The notes below the pieces were generated by a model. It was not told where the DNA came from, ran no database searches, and worked only from the letters and a program-made list of their open reading frames with translations. DNA of 41,832 bases from Candidatus Omnitrophota bacterium. GTDB taxonomy: Bacteria > Omnitrophota > Gorgyraeia > Velamenicoccales > Velamenicoccaceae. Made by a program: the position numbers and the translations under genes. Positions 1 to 7,630 of the stretch are shown here, piece by piece. How positions within the stretch are numbered: the first letter of the stretch is position 1; the number at the start of each line of letters is the position of its first letter. The stretch covers positions 94,459 to 136,290 of the forward strand of contig DMEU01000023.1 in the NCBI GenBank assembly GCA_003451585.1. The letters are read 5' to 3'.

Positions 1-96
1 TTTTTTTAATTTTTTTTAATTTTTTATTTGTTTTAGTATTTTTTTTTTTATACTTTTTCCCCCCATTCTTAAAAAAAAATTTTTTTTTTTTTTTTC
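1..96. other. Low-complexity T-rich contig end
   Basis: The first ~96 bases are almost only runs of T, with short A and C runs. They look unlike any other part of the window, including the AT-rich element that follows. The OLD-family reading frame enters this stretch and turns into a lysine run (residues about 587-592) before its stop at position 69. Normal coding text ends near position 105. This looks like assembly or consensus breakdown at a contig end, so the true C-terminus of the OLD protein cannot be read here. Confidence 0.7.
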
Positions 97-1853
97 CCCG
101 CCAATGAAGCAGTCATACCAAAATCTTCTTTCGCAACATACCGTAGAGCAAAATAAGGTTTATTCTTATTTGCCACATCAACTCCTAACTCTTCCTCAAT
201 GTCATTAACAAAAATAACCAAATCTGCAATGTTTTTATCTATTTCGTCTTCTATGTCTTTACTGGATTTGTTTGCTGTATCTAATGCATTTTGCGATTTT
301 TGTGATTGATTATCTTTATCATAAACAACAATATAAGGAAGTTTAAATTTATTAAGCAGGTGCATGTATGTTCTTATGCAATCTTTACCGCCACAATCAA
401 TAATTGAATATTCATATTTGAAAACTCCCAGTTTTTTCGCCAGAAAAGGAATTATCATCTTGTCTGTCGCACCTTCTACCAGAATGACTTTTTCCGCAAA
501 AAATAATTCACCTCGGTCAGGATTAATCCAATATGCCAGATTGAAGTTTTTCTTATCATCATCTAATGTGAACAGCTCTCCTGAATATTGCAGTTTCTTC
601 GTGCCTTCTTCAATATCATTTTTGTAAACTTTACATATTGATTTATACATTTCTAAATCTACAAATGAACTTGAGTGAGTTGACAAAACCACTTGATTAT
701 TTAGTTCTGATAATTCTCTAAGAGATGAATAAAGCTCTCTTTGAGCTTGTGGATGCAAATAAAGTTCTGGTTCCTCAAAGATATAAAAATTTGACTCAGA
801 AGCTTTTCTGGTATTTTTAACTTCTTTTGTTAAATCCAATTCCTCTTTTTTCTTAATTTCCTTTGAAACTTTTGCCCAAGCTTTTATTAACGCAAAGATT
901 AACGCTCTCTGTAAGCCATGCCCCTTCCTTATCACATCCGTTGCTACGCCATCATCTACCCAAACAGATGTTCCGACCTTCAATGCATCATCAATATCTG
1001 GAGGAGTTATTTCAACACTAATAGTTGTTTGCCATTTTTTTAATTCTGCCTCAACCATATTCTCTAACCTTGTTATTTGCTCTGGTCGGTTTGTATTCAA
1101 CGAGCCATCAGCTACAGTCTTGTTTAAGCTTTGAGTAAGGTCAGCAATTTTTTTCTTAGCATCAATATATTGCTGATTTTCAACAGACATCTCGGTGATT
1201 ACATTTGAGAGCAACTGATTAAATATTGATTTACCTCTTATATTAAACTCCTCACTCGCGTTTTTAACAGCAGGAATAAAAAATAGATTTCCAAAAATGC
1301 CCTGAGCCACACTTTTTAAACCTAAAAAATTAGTCACCTCTAACTCATAGTTAAAAACGACCTTATCCTTGTTAGCTTCAATATATTTTATCTGTGCGTC
1401 TCTAACCATTTCTTTCGTCACTCTTCCAGATGAGGGTATAAAATCTTTTAGAGGGGTCGCTTCAATGGCTTCTCTTTTTGAGAAATCACCTATATTCTCT
1501 TCCTTAAGGTAGTCATCAACTGGAATTTCACAATAACCATGATATTCAAAATTGCTTCCCTTCAATATTTGTTTTCTAACTTTAATGAACCCTTCGGAGG
1601 TGAGATATTTTTGAAATTGATGCTTGTCGTGTTCGTCTAAATCCTTAAAAAGCAACTCAACATATAAATCTTCAGTTCCTTTTTTAAAATCTAACTCCGT
1701 ACAACCAATTTCCCCAAAAAAGAATAAGATTGCCGACAGGATATTTGATTTGCCATGATTGTTTTGACCAATAAAAATCATGATGTCTTGAAACTCAACA
1801 TCAAGTTCTTTTATTGACCTCCAATTATGAATTTTCACATTTTTAATTTTCAT
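69..1853 (-). CDS. OLD-family ATP-dependent nuclease (AAA ATPase + TOPRIM)
   Basis: This is a 594-residue ABC/SMC-type ATPase joined to a TOPRIM nuclease domain, as in the overcoming-lysogenization-defect (OLD) family. Visible parts are Walker A GQNNHGKS (residues 29-36), a signature-like GHGLQRALIF, Walker B FYIFEEPELYLHP, and the His-switch LSTHSSSF. The C-terminal TOPRIM has the acidic residue in ILVEGATDK and the DxD of VVYDKDN. OLD proteins are DNA nucleases, often in anti-phage systems. The ATG overlaps the stop of the upstream HEPN-like gene by 4 bp (ATGA), so the two are translated as a pair. The last ~10 residues lie in the unreliable poly-T end and are probably wrong. No UvrD-like helicase is seen beside it, so this is not a standard Gabija locus as far as the window shows. 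Confidence 0.88.
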   Translation of the reverse strand: MKIKNVKIHNWRSIKELDVEFQDIMIFIGQNNHGKSNILSAILFFFGEIGCTELDFKKGTEDLYVELLFKDLDEHDKHQFQKYLTSEGFIKVRKQILKGSNFEYHGYCEIPVDDYLKEENIGDFSKREAIEATPLKDFIPSSGRVTKEMVRDAQIKYIEANKDKVVFNYELEVTNFLGLKSVAQGIFGNLFFIPAVKNASEEFNIRGKSIFNQLLSNVITEMSVENQQYIDAKKKIADLTQSLNKTVADGSLNTNRPEQITRLENMVEAELKKWQTTISVEITPPDIDDALKVGTSVWVDDGVATDVIRKGHGLQRALIFALIKAWAKVSKEIKKKEELDLTKEVKNTRKASESNFYIFEEPELYLHPQAQRELYSSLRELSELNNQVVLSTHSSSFVDLEMYKSICKVYKNDIEEGTKKLQYSGELFTLDDDKKNFNLAYWINPDRGELFFAEKVILVEGATDKMIIPFLAKKLGVFKYEYSIIDCGGKDCIRTYMHLLNKFKLPYIVVYDKDNQSQKSQNALDTANKSSKDIEDEIDKNIADLVIFVNDIEEELGVDVANKNKPYFALRYVAKEDFGMTASLAGKKKKKIFF

Positions 1854-2278
1854 GACATTCTTCTATTGTTCAGCAGATTAAATACGACATTAAAACATGG
1901 TGAAGATAATTCGTTGAACAATAACTCTTTAGTTTCATCCTCGCTGAATTGCCATATCAAACCATCTTTTTCCATAGCTCCTTCGTAATGGTTTTCATGA
2001 AAAAGCTTATTTCTTATCTCACGCATTTGGTCTATTACCCCATATTCCTTGAGACCTATGATTCCATTTTCCTTGGCGGACTCAAGCAAAATCGCAAAAT
2101 GCCTTTCCGTAACATCCATAGCCATCTTCATTGCCTGTTCAACTAAAATAAACAAGCAAGCGAGAGCCGCCATGTACTGTTTATTTTCAGCACACCAGAG
2201 ACATTCCCTGGAAAGGTCTCCCAGCATTTTATCTTTCGCACATATTTCAGCAACAAGAGGAACCAATTCATTCATCAT
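1850..2278 (-). CDS. HEPN-like protein paired with the OLD nuclease
   Basis: This 142-residue, mostly helical protein was not matched to a named family by eye. Residues 89-94 read RNKLFH, followed by ENH. This is an Arg-X4-His arrangement, the RNase signature of HEPN domains, in the C-terminal half where HEPN proteins carry it. HEPN RNases are common in toxin-antitoxin, abortive-infection and CRISPR effector proteins. It is the first gene of a two-gene operon, overlapping the OLD gene by 4 bp. The start has tandem ATG codons (2278 and 2275) with GAGAGG just upstream. It could instead be a non-catalytic helical partner. The HEPN call rests on the motif and the context. Confidence 0.55.
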   Translation of the reverse strand: MMNELVPLVAEICAKDKMLGDLSRECLWCAENKQYMAALACLFILVEQAMKMAMDVTERHFAILLESAKENGIIGLKEYGVIDQMREIRNKLFHENHYEGAMEKDGLIWQFSEDETKELLFNELSSPCFNVVFNLLNNRRMS

Positions 2279-2301
2279 GCCCTCTCAAGTAAAAAAGCAA
2301 C

Positions 2302-2403
2302 CCCCTATTTTAGAGAGTTGACTCATAGATTTGACCTACTCCAACCTCATAATCACCTCTTTTTGATAGGGGCATATTATATCACTTTTCAAGTACCGTT
2401 TAA
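2302..2403 (-). promoter_or_regulatory. Promoter and leader hairpin of the HEPN-OLD operon
   Basis: On the minus strand a perfect TATAAT lies at 2376-2381, with a weak TTAAAC -35 at 2398-2403 and a 16-bp spacer. Transcription would begin near 2369. There the RNA starts with CCCCTAT (2372-2366), which can pair with ATAGGGG (2308-2302) about 60 nt later, just before the HEPN ribosome-binding site. The mRNA would therefore have a closed loop at its 5' end. The leader also holds a tiny ORF starting ATGAGTCAAC that ends before the HEPN start. Confidence 0.45.
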
Positions 2404-2441
2404 GTCTTTTTTGACCTATTTTAGTAGAGACAAAAAGTGGT

Positions 2442-2490
2442 AAAATCCAACAAGGATTTTTACTGCAAAGTAATCAAAAAATGATATAAT
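2442..2490 (+). promoter_or_regulatory. Restriction endonuclease promoter with inverted repeats
   Basis: A perfect TATAAT sits at 2485-2490, only 8 bases before the ATG at 2499, so the transcript would be leaderless or nearly so. Upstream is a hairpin AAAATCC / GGATTTT (2442-2448 and 2454-2460), then a palindrome TTACT-gca-AAGTAA (2460-2473) where the -35 box should be. No good -35 hexamer is seen. The palindromes are candidate operators for delayed restriction gene expression. Confidence 0.45.
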
Positions 2491-2498
2491 AAACGCCT

Positions 2499-3527
2499 AT
2501 GAGACAGAAAATTACAGAAAAAGACTTTATTGAGATTTTAACCGAAGCGAAAGGTCGCCTTTTAAAAACCGACCTCGCTTCAATATCAACAGGAGAAGAA
2601 TTCCAAGACAGACTCTATGAAGTTATTGAGGCTATCTGCAAAGAACGAAATATACAGGATTATGAACTAACAGGAAAACATTCCTTCCCTGACATTCGCA
2701 TTGAGTCTTTTGGCATTGAGGCGAAATTCACTCAGGGTGATTCTTGGACTATCAATGGCAATAGCATTACTGAATCAACGAAGAAAAATGATTATGACCG
2801 TATTTATGTATTCTTCGGCAAACGAGGGAAAAAGGGGAAATCAGAAATAATGTTTCGTCCTCACGAGGAATGTGTAAGTGACATTGTTGTCACGCACTCG
2901 CCACGATACAGGATATGTATGGAATTAGAAAAAGGTAAAGACGTATTCGCAAAAATGGGAGAGGATTCCGCTACTTTTAATAAACGAAGTCCAAATGAGA
3001 AGGTTGAAAAAGTAAAGACTTACTATAGGCAAACTATCAAGAAGGGTCAGGAATTCTGGTGGATTGACGCAGATACGGGAATAACTCCAATAATCAGGGT
3101 TTTCTCTGACTTAGACAAAGAAGCCCAGGAAAGCTTCAAAATTGAGGTAATGATTCTTTTCCCAGAGGTATTCTCAAGTTCCCAGCATAAATACGATAGA
3201 CCAAATCTTCACTTGTTTCAAAAACATCAAGCCAGATATAGTTCCTTCAGGGATTTACTTACCTCTGGTGGACAAAAAAATATCAAAATTGAAAACGGTA
3301 AAACCATAAAAGTTCCTAAGATTTTTTATCAGTTATATAGTTGCGCTAAAGCGATAAGGGAAAATCTTAGCAAATTGAACAGGAACGAACTCGCAAAAGC
3401 GTGGGGTATGGAAATAAAAGACGCGGACGATATTGAAGAACTCTGGCTTACTTTAGTGGCGAATGAAAGTCATAAAGACAAGACATACATTTCATCAATC
3501 TACAAGGCTGGATTACGAGCTTCGTAA
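2499..3527 (+). CDS. Type II-like restriction endonuclease, PD-(D/E)XK
   Basis: This 342-residue protein carries a clear nuclease core: FPDIRIESFGIEAKF, giving P64-D65 and E73-x-K75, with acidic helix residues upstream (GEEFQDRLYEVIE). It lies next to vsr and an m5C methyltransferase, which makes it the likely cognate restriction enzyme. The recognition site cannot be read from the sequence. It runs opposite to the methyltransferase and vsr, and its last 28 bp overlap the vsr 3' end, so the genes are tail to tail. There is almost no 5' leader and no Shine-Dalgarno sequence before the ATG. The exact subfamily was not recognised. Confidence 0.75.
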   Translation: MRQKITEKDFIEILTEAKGRLLKTDLASISTGEEFQDRLYEVIEAICKERNIQDYELTGKHSFPDIRIESFGIEAKFTQGDSWTINGNSITESTKKNDYDRIYVFFGKRGKKGKSEIMFRPHEECVSDIVVTHSPRYRICMELEKGKDVFAKMGEDSATFNKRSPNEKVEKVKTYYRQTIKKGQEFWWIDADTGITPIIRVFSDLDKEAQESFKIEVMILFPEVFSSSQHKYDRPNLHLFQKHQARYSSFRDLLTSGGQKNIKIENGKTIKVPKIFYQLYSCAKAIRENLSKLNRNELAKAWGMEIKDADDIEELWLTLVANESHKDKTYISSIYKAGLRAS

Positions 3528-3949
3528 ACAGTCATTATTTTACGCATTATCCTATCGGGATTTTTCTTAAGGTCACTTTCCCAAAAGCGTAAAACTTTCC
3601 AGCCATCTTTCCTCAGGGCAACATTAACCCTCATATCCCTTCTGACATTATTCTTTATTTTATTAACCCAAAACTTCTTGTAAGTGGCTAATTCCTCAGA
3701 GAGATTCTTAAAGCCTCGCAGCTTCCAATTATGCCCGTGCCAAAAATCCCCATCAACGAAAATCGCTATTCTTTTTGAAACGATAACAAAGTCTGGTCTG
3801 CCAACAATCTTATAATGCTTTCTATAACGTATCCCAGACCGCCAAAGAATTTTACCTAAGACGATTTCTGGACGTGTATTCTTAGCGGGAATACACGACA
3901 TTATTCTGCTTGTTACTCTCGGATTTCTCTTTTTTGATTTTCCGCTCAT
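3500..3949 (-). CDS. vsr: Very short patch repair endonuclease Vsr
   Basis: This is the DNA mismatch endonuclease that nicks T:G mismatches left by deamination of 5-methylcytosine. Family signatures are SRIMSCIPAKNTRPEIVLGK near the N-terminus, then GRPDFVIVSKRIAIFVDGDF followed by WHGHNW, which hold the catalytic Asp and metal-binding His residues, and the C-terminal VLRFWESDL. The first in-frame codon is a TTG at 3955. The ATG at 3949 is preferred, giving 149 residues. The gene overlaps the 3' end of the m5C methyltransferase by about 68 bp, as dcm-vsr pairs often do, and its own 3' end overlaps the endonuclease gene on the other strand. Confidence 0.92.
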   Translation of the reverse strand: MSGKSKKRNPRVTSRIMSCIPAKNTRPEIVLGKILWRSGIRYRKHYKIVGRPDFVIVSKRIAIFVDGDFWHGHNWKLRGFKNLSEELATYKKFWVNKIKNNVRRDMRVNVALRKDGWKVLRFWESDLKKNPDRIMRKIMTVYEARNPAL

Positions 3950-5105
3950 TGTCAATGAAATCTCTTACGCTTTTCGCTATATACCAACCTAAAATAGGAG
4001 GAACGGCGTTCCCAACTTGAACATAAGCTGAAGAACCGCTTCCCTTAAAAACAAAATTATCTGGAAAAGACTGTATTCTGGCACACTCCCTAACAGTAAG
4101 TCTTCTTTTCTTCTTATAGTGAAACTCAATATTCCCGTGATGTTCCGCTCTAATAGTTGGTCCAGGATAATCCGCCTTGATTGATTTGTTCCCCTGAAGA
4201 TGCTCGCCATAGTTTTTAGCTTGAGAATATTGCCCTTGATTAGGTAAACAATTATTCTTATTCTCAGTTCCCCACAAATCCTCTATTGCTTCTTTAGCGG
4301 AAACCCACTGTTTTCTTCCATCCTCATTTGACTCATCAAAAGCGTGAGTCGGGGAAGGAGGATAAAAATCCGTAAGACAATCATTACGAACTCCAACTAT
4401 AATTACTCTTTCCCGTGTTTGAGGCACGCCATAATCAGCAGCCATCAATAGATGGTCAGAAATCCTATAACCTGGATAAATTGAGGCAAAATCATTTTTA
4501 ATTCGCTCCAAAGCCCCAGCAAGATTAGTCAGACCTTTAACATTTTCCGCCACAAAAATAAGCGGGTGTTTCAAAACTATAACCCTTTTCATTTGTTCGT
4601 ATAGCCTACCTCGCTCGGTATTAAATCCCCCTCTTTTCCCAGCCAAACTAAAATCCTGACAAGGAAAGCCACCAATCACGACATCACAATCTGGTATCAC
4701 ACCATTGCCATCAAGATACTTCTTAATATCCAAACAAGTTGATTTATGTTTAAAATATCCATCGTGCGTAATGCAAGCGTCTTGACTAATATCATTAGCG
4801 AAACCTATTTCAAATCCTAAATCATCATACTTCTTACCCAAAGACTCAAAATCACCAGTAAAACCCACATCCATACCACCACAACCACTGAATAATGAGG
4901 CAACCCGAATCTTATCAGAATCACCAGATAAAATATTTTGAAGATGCTTAGCCAAAGCGTCATTCACCAACTCAGACAAATGTATCTCTGAACTTTGCTT
5001 AACCTCTTCTAACTTCGCTTTAATATCATTTTTTATATAAAAGGTGCATCTTTGACCATTTTTATATAAACTACCAACTTTTGGCTTTGGTCCTCTTCTC
5101 TTCAT
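3882..5105 (-). CDS. DNA (cytosine-5) methyltransferase with DNA-binding-like N-terminus
   Basis: The conserved m5C motifs appear in order: motif I VASLFSGCGGMDVGF (68-82), motif IV GGFPCQDFSLAG with catalytic Cys149, motif VI ENVKGL, motif VIII QTRERVIIVG, a short target-recognition region, then IX RECARIQSFPDNF and X QVGNAVPPILG. Residues 1-60 are an extra basic segment with a short strand (CTFYIKND) followed by two predicted helices, like a ribbon-helix-helix fold. N-terminal extensions of this kind act as transcriptional regulators in SsoII/EcoRII-type methyltransferases. AAGGAG lies 5 bp before the ATG. It protects host DNA against the adjacent endonuclease and is coupled to vsr by overlap. 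Confidence 0.92.
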   Translation of the reverse strand: MKRRGPKPKVGSLYKNGQRCTFYIKNDIKAKLEEVKQSSEIHLSELVNDALAKHLQNILSGDSDKIRVASLFSGCGGMDVGFTGDFESLGKKYDDLGFEIGFANDISQDACITHDGYFKHKSTCLDIKKYLDGNGVIPDCDVVIGGFPCQDFSLAGKRGGFNTERGRLYEQMKRVIVLKHPLIFVAENVKGLTNLAGALERIKNDFASIYPGYRISDHLLMAADYGVPQTRERVIIVGVRNDCLTDFYPPSPTHAFDESNEDGRKQWVSAKEAIEDLWGTENKNNCLPNQGQYSQAKNYGEHLQGNKSIKADYPGPTIRAEHHGNIEFHYKKKRRLTVRECARIQSFPDNFVFKGSGSSAYVQVGNAVPPILGWYIAKSVRDFIDNERKIKKEKSESNKQNNVVYSR

Positions 5106-5120
5106 ATCTTCTCCTTTGAA

Positions 5121-5163
5121 TTATTGTTGACAATATTTTATATTATTACAAACAATAAATCAA
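5121..5163 (-). promoter_or_regulatory. Promoter and palindrome of the methyltransferase gene
   Basis: On the minus strand there is TTGATT (5158-5163), a 17-bp spacer, and TAAAAT (5135-5140). An inverted repeat TTATTGTT (5121-5128) / AACAATAA (5151-5158) covers the whole core promoter, and its inner part also holds TTGTtgaCAA. A protein bound here would block transcription. The best candidate is the N-terminal domain of the methyltransferase itself. Confidence 0.5.
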
Positions 5164-5211
5164 GTTATTTTCCACAAAGCTATCCTTGGTCAAAAATGGT
5201 TCGCCAACATC

Positions 5212-6099
5212 TTACTGTAAGTCAATTTTATCAACAGCAGCTTTAAGGTCTTCGCCATTGATGTGTAGATATCTCTCTGTTGTGCGAAGATTCTTATGAC
5301 TCAATAATTGCTTTATAGTTAAAAGATTCTCGCCTTGTTTTAACAGGGTCGTTGCGAATGTATGTCGCAAAGTATGCGGACTTAATTTTTCTTTCTCTAT
5401 CTGTGCCTGTTTTAGATACTTCTTCACCAAATGCCAAACAGATGCTGTATCTATTCGCTTATTTCGCTTGCTTAAGAATAAAGGCTCGTGAAGCAATACA
5501 CCCTCTCGTGTCCTCAAGTATCGCTGAATCACAATCAAGACTTCTTCGCTTGTAGGAAGAATCCTCTCTTGGTTTCCTTTTCTCGTGACCTTGATGGTGT
5601 TGTCTTCAAAATTAACATCACCTATGTTCATCTGAACCAACTCATTCAAACGAAGTCCTGTGCCAAGAAGCATTGTGATGATAGCCGTATCCCTTAACTT
5701 AAAGTATTTTGTGGCATTATTCTTTACCACCTTCAACAATCGCTTGTATTCCTGCTCTGTCAAATAAGACGGCTCTTTCTGCTGAATCTTTGGCATCCTC
5801 ACTTGAGCCACAGGGTCTGATTTGATTTTATCTTCGCTCAGAAGATATTTAAAGAAAGATTTTAGGGTCGCCAACTTCCTACCACGGCTAACAGCGGCAT
5901 TGCCCTTATCCGCCAAGAACTGCATATACGCTCTTATGGTGTGTTGGTCAACATCGCCTGACTGCCAAGCCCCGCCTAACTCCCCTGTAGCGAACTCGCT
6001 GAACTTCCCAAGGTCGTGCCTATACGCCTCTACTGTCTTGGCTGTAAAGCCCCTTTCTGCCCCGATGTAGCCTAAGAATTGCCCTATTTCTTGCGTCAT
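5212..6099 (-). CDS. Tyrosine recombinase / integrase (XerC/D-like)
   Basis: This 295-residue site-specific recombinase has an N-terminal SAM-like core-binding domain and a C-terminal catalytic domain. Catalytic residues are visible: Arg in GTGLRLNEL, Lys in VTRKGNQER, His-x-x-Arg in SPHTLRHTFA, His in LLSHKNLRTT, and the tyrosine nucleophile in ERYLHI. The start is set at the ATG at 6099 because GGAGG lies 6 bp before it; the open frame runs 18 codons further but has no such signal. Its likely job is integration and excision of the surrounding element at tRNA-Ser. The repeat-bearing region at 6164-6325, just upstream, could hold its arm sites. Confidence 0.9.
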   Translation of the reverse strand: MTQEIGQFLGYIGAERGFTAKTVEAYRHDLGKFSEFATGELGGAWQSGDVDQHTIRAYMQFLADKGNAAVSRGRKLATLKSFFKYLLSEDKIKSDPVAQVRMPKIQQKEPSYLTEQEYKRLLKVVKNNATKYFKLRDTAIITMLLGTGLRLNELVQMNIGDVNFEDNTIKVTRKGNQERILPTSEEVLIVIQRYLRTREGVLLHEPLFLSKRNKRIDTASVWHLVKKYLKQAQIEKEKLSPHTLRHTFATTLLKQGENLLTIKQLLSHKNLRTTERYLHINGEDLKAAVDKIDLQ

Positions 6100-6163
6100 A
6101 GCCCACCTCCTGTTGGTCATTGCAATGATGCCATCACATCCGAGAGAAAGCAAGTTTATTTGA

Positions 6164-6325
6164 GATTAAAGGGAGAGTTTAATCACAAATAATTAGGCGG
6201 GATTGTAGGCGGATTTTGAGGGATAAATTAGACACATCAATTTGAAACATTGCGGGTTACGGAATTATCTATATCTTGATGCATATTGAACCAGCCAAAG
6301 AATTGTATGTTTAATCGCAAATAAT
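6164..6325. repeat. Repeat cluster upstream of the integrase
   Basis: In the gene-free stretch 6100-6359 there is an inverted repeat GATTAAA (6164-6170) / TTTAATC (6178-6184). A 17-bp direct repeat, GTTTAATCACAAATAAT at 6177-6193 and GTTTAATCGCAAATAAT at 6309-6325, differs at one base. Between them GGCGGGATT and GGCGGATTT recur 12 bp apart. Multiple short repeats beside an integrase gene are typical of integrase or excisionase arm-type sites near attP. No copy of the tRNA-Ser end is found here. Confidence 0.45.
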
Positions 6326-6359
6326 GAAGTATCGGCTAATGGCTTTAATTCTATATTGC

Positions 6360-6782
6360 TTATACCAGCCCTTTCTTGCGAGCTAATTTTCCTGGCAAGT
6401 TAGGCTTTTTTATTTCCCTCATAGCACGCTTCCAACTGCATCCATTTATCGCTCGGTCATCAATATAGATATGGGCTATGAATTTCGCCATTTCAATATG
6501 ATGAAAAGGAAAGCCGTGTTCTTTAAGCCACTTCTCAGTTGCTTTTTTACTGCCGTGATTGCGTGAACTGTGGAAGACAACCGTGTGTCCTTGGCTATAT
6601 AGTTTTTTAACCGCCTCCAACGCACCTTTGATTGGTTTTGCCTTCATCACCTCATAAGGATTTCTACCTACTTTGGTAAAATCAACTTTTGAGGAATCCG
6701 CTACTGTGCCATCTATATCAATGGCAATAGTTAACTTCTTACCCATTGGCAAAGCGTTAAGTAAACTATTTTTTAATTTCAT
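6360..6782 (-). CDS. HAD-superfamily phosphatase (small, 5'-nucleotidase-like)
   Basis: This 140-residue protein has the HAD nucleophile motif AIDIDGTVADSS (motif I DxDGT), a motif II-like VVFHSSRNH, and motif III/IV remnants in KFIAHIYIDDRAING. It resembles small cytosolic 5'-deoxynucleotidase or polynucleotide-phosphatase-like HAD proteins that are frequent in phages. The Shine-Dalgarno AAAGGA is rather far (13 bp) from the ATG at 6782, and an internal ATG at 6746 is possible. It stands alone between the TPR gene and the integrase region. The substrate cannot be told. Confidence 0.7.
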   Translation of the reverse strand: MKLKNSLLNALPMGKKLTIAIDIDGTVADSSKVDFTKVGRNPYEVMKAKPIKGALEAVKKLYSQGHTVVFHSSRNHGSKKATEKWLKEHGFPFHHIEMAKFIAHIYIDDRAINGCSWKRAMREIKKPNLPGKLARKKGLV

Positions 6783-6839
6783 AAATGTTATTGTTCCTTT
6801 TGTGAATAATGTTATCTTAACTTAAATTACCCCAATAAT

Positions 6840-7571
6840 CTATAACACATCTAATTTTTTGCTTACGATTTTATATAGTCTTCGGCAACGCCTATCTTTG
6901 GGGCATAATGATAACGCCTTATCCAATAGCTCAACGGCATCGTTAAATCTTTTCATCTTAAAATGCACACAACTAAGCTTAGCTAAAACTAATGGCATTT
7001 CTTTATAATCATCAGTATAGCTATTAGCTAATGCATTATAGACTTCAAGAGCTTCTTGATAGTTTTTGCATTTATAATGGGCAAACGCAAGATTATAAAG
7101 CTCATCATCAGAAGCACCAAATCCCGTCTGGCTTATCTCATACGCTTTCTTATGATAAGCCAGTGAATCTCGCCACTTCCCATATTTCCCAAGAATGAAC
7201 CCGATATTATTTAAAGCCCAAGCATCCATTGGCTTTATTTCTAAAGTCTTCTCATAAAGAACAAGGGCTATATCAAGCCTTTTTTTATAAGTTTCAAAAC
7301 AAAAACCAAGATTACCGTATGCTGCGTAGCATTCTGGAAATCGTTTAATGGTCTCGGAATAACACCGCATCGCCCTGTCCATCTCCTTATTCCTCTCTAA
7401 AAAATAACCTAACGCGACATACGGCCAAGAGTCATTCTCGTCCAGCGAAACAAGCTCTTCGGCATACGCAACAGCATCCTTAATCATACCAAATTCAAAA
7501 TAACCACTGGCTAAATCCCAGAGTCTTATTTTCTCTTCCTCAAGGCTTTGTCTTTCAGTATTATTTTCCAT
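6840..7571 (-). CDS. Tetratricopeptide repeat protein
   Basis: About six degenerate 34-residue TPR units run through this 243-residue protein, for example SWPYVALGYFLERNKEMDRA, YAAYGNLGFCFETYKKRLDI and WALNNIGFILGKYGKWRDSL. TPR domains are protein-interaction scaffolds, and no catalytic domain is attached. The start is placed at the ATG at 7571 because GGAGGGAG lies just before it; the frame stays open 15 codons upstream into a terminator hairpin. No partner is obvious. Neighbours are a HAD phosphatase and a nuclease-like protein of the mobile element. Confidence 0.8.
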   Translation of the reverse strand: MENNTERQSLEEEKIRLWDLASGYFEFGMIKDAVAYAEELVSLDENDSWPYVALGYFLERNKEMDRAMRCYSETIKRFPECYAAYGNLGFCFETYKKRLDIALVLYEKTLEIKPMDAWALNNIGFILGKYGKWRDSLAYHKKAYEISQTGFGASDDELYNLAFAHYKCKNYQEALEVYNALANSYTDDYKEMPLVLAKLSCVHFKMKRFNDAVELLDKALSLCPKDRRCRRLYKIVSKKLDVL

Positions 7572-7584
7572 ACTCCCTCCGCAT

Positions 7585-7630
7585 AATAAAAATCCCTCGT
7601 CAGCATCTTTAGCCAACGAAGGTTTTTATT
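7585..7630 (-). terminator. Intrinsic terminator in the leader of the TPR gene
   Basis: On the minus strand an 11-bp stem with three G-U pairs (CCTTCGTTGGC against GCTGACGAGGG, loop TAAAGAT) is followed by ATTTTTATT. AATAAAAA and TTTTTATT extend the stem. It ends only about 8 bases before the GGAGG of the TPR gene. Either it ends transcription from the nuclease-like gene upstream, or it acts as an attenuator for the TPR gene. Confidence 0.6.

Noticed and set aside
69..2278. Gabija or PARIS system
   Set aside because: The OLD protein would fit GajA, but no UvrD-like helicase lies beside it. ATPase and TOPRIM are one protein here, unlike PARIS. The left neighbour is cut off, so a helicase beyond the contig end cannot be fully excluded.
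5212..6099. Host XerC/XerD of the chromosome-dimer system
   Set aside because: The catalytic residues are XerC/D-like, but the gene lies in an AT-rich element with restriction and terminase genes and a repeat-bearing upstream region. An element integrase is more likely, though a domesticated Xer cannot be ruled out.
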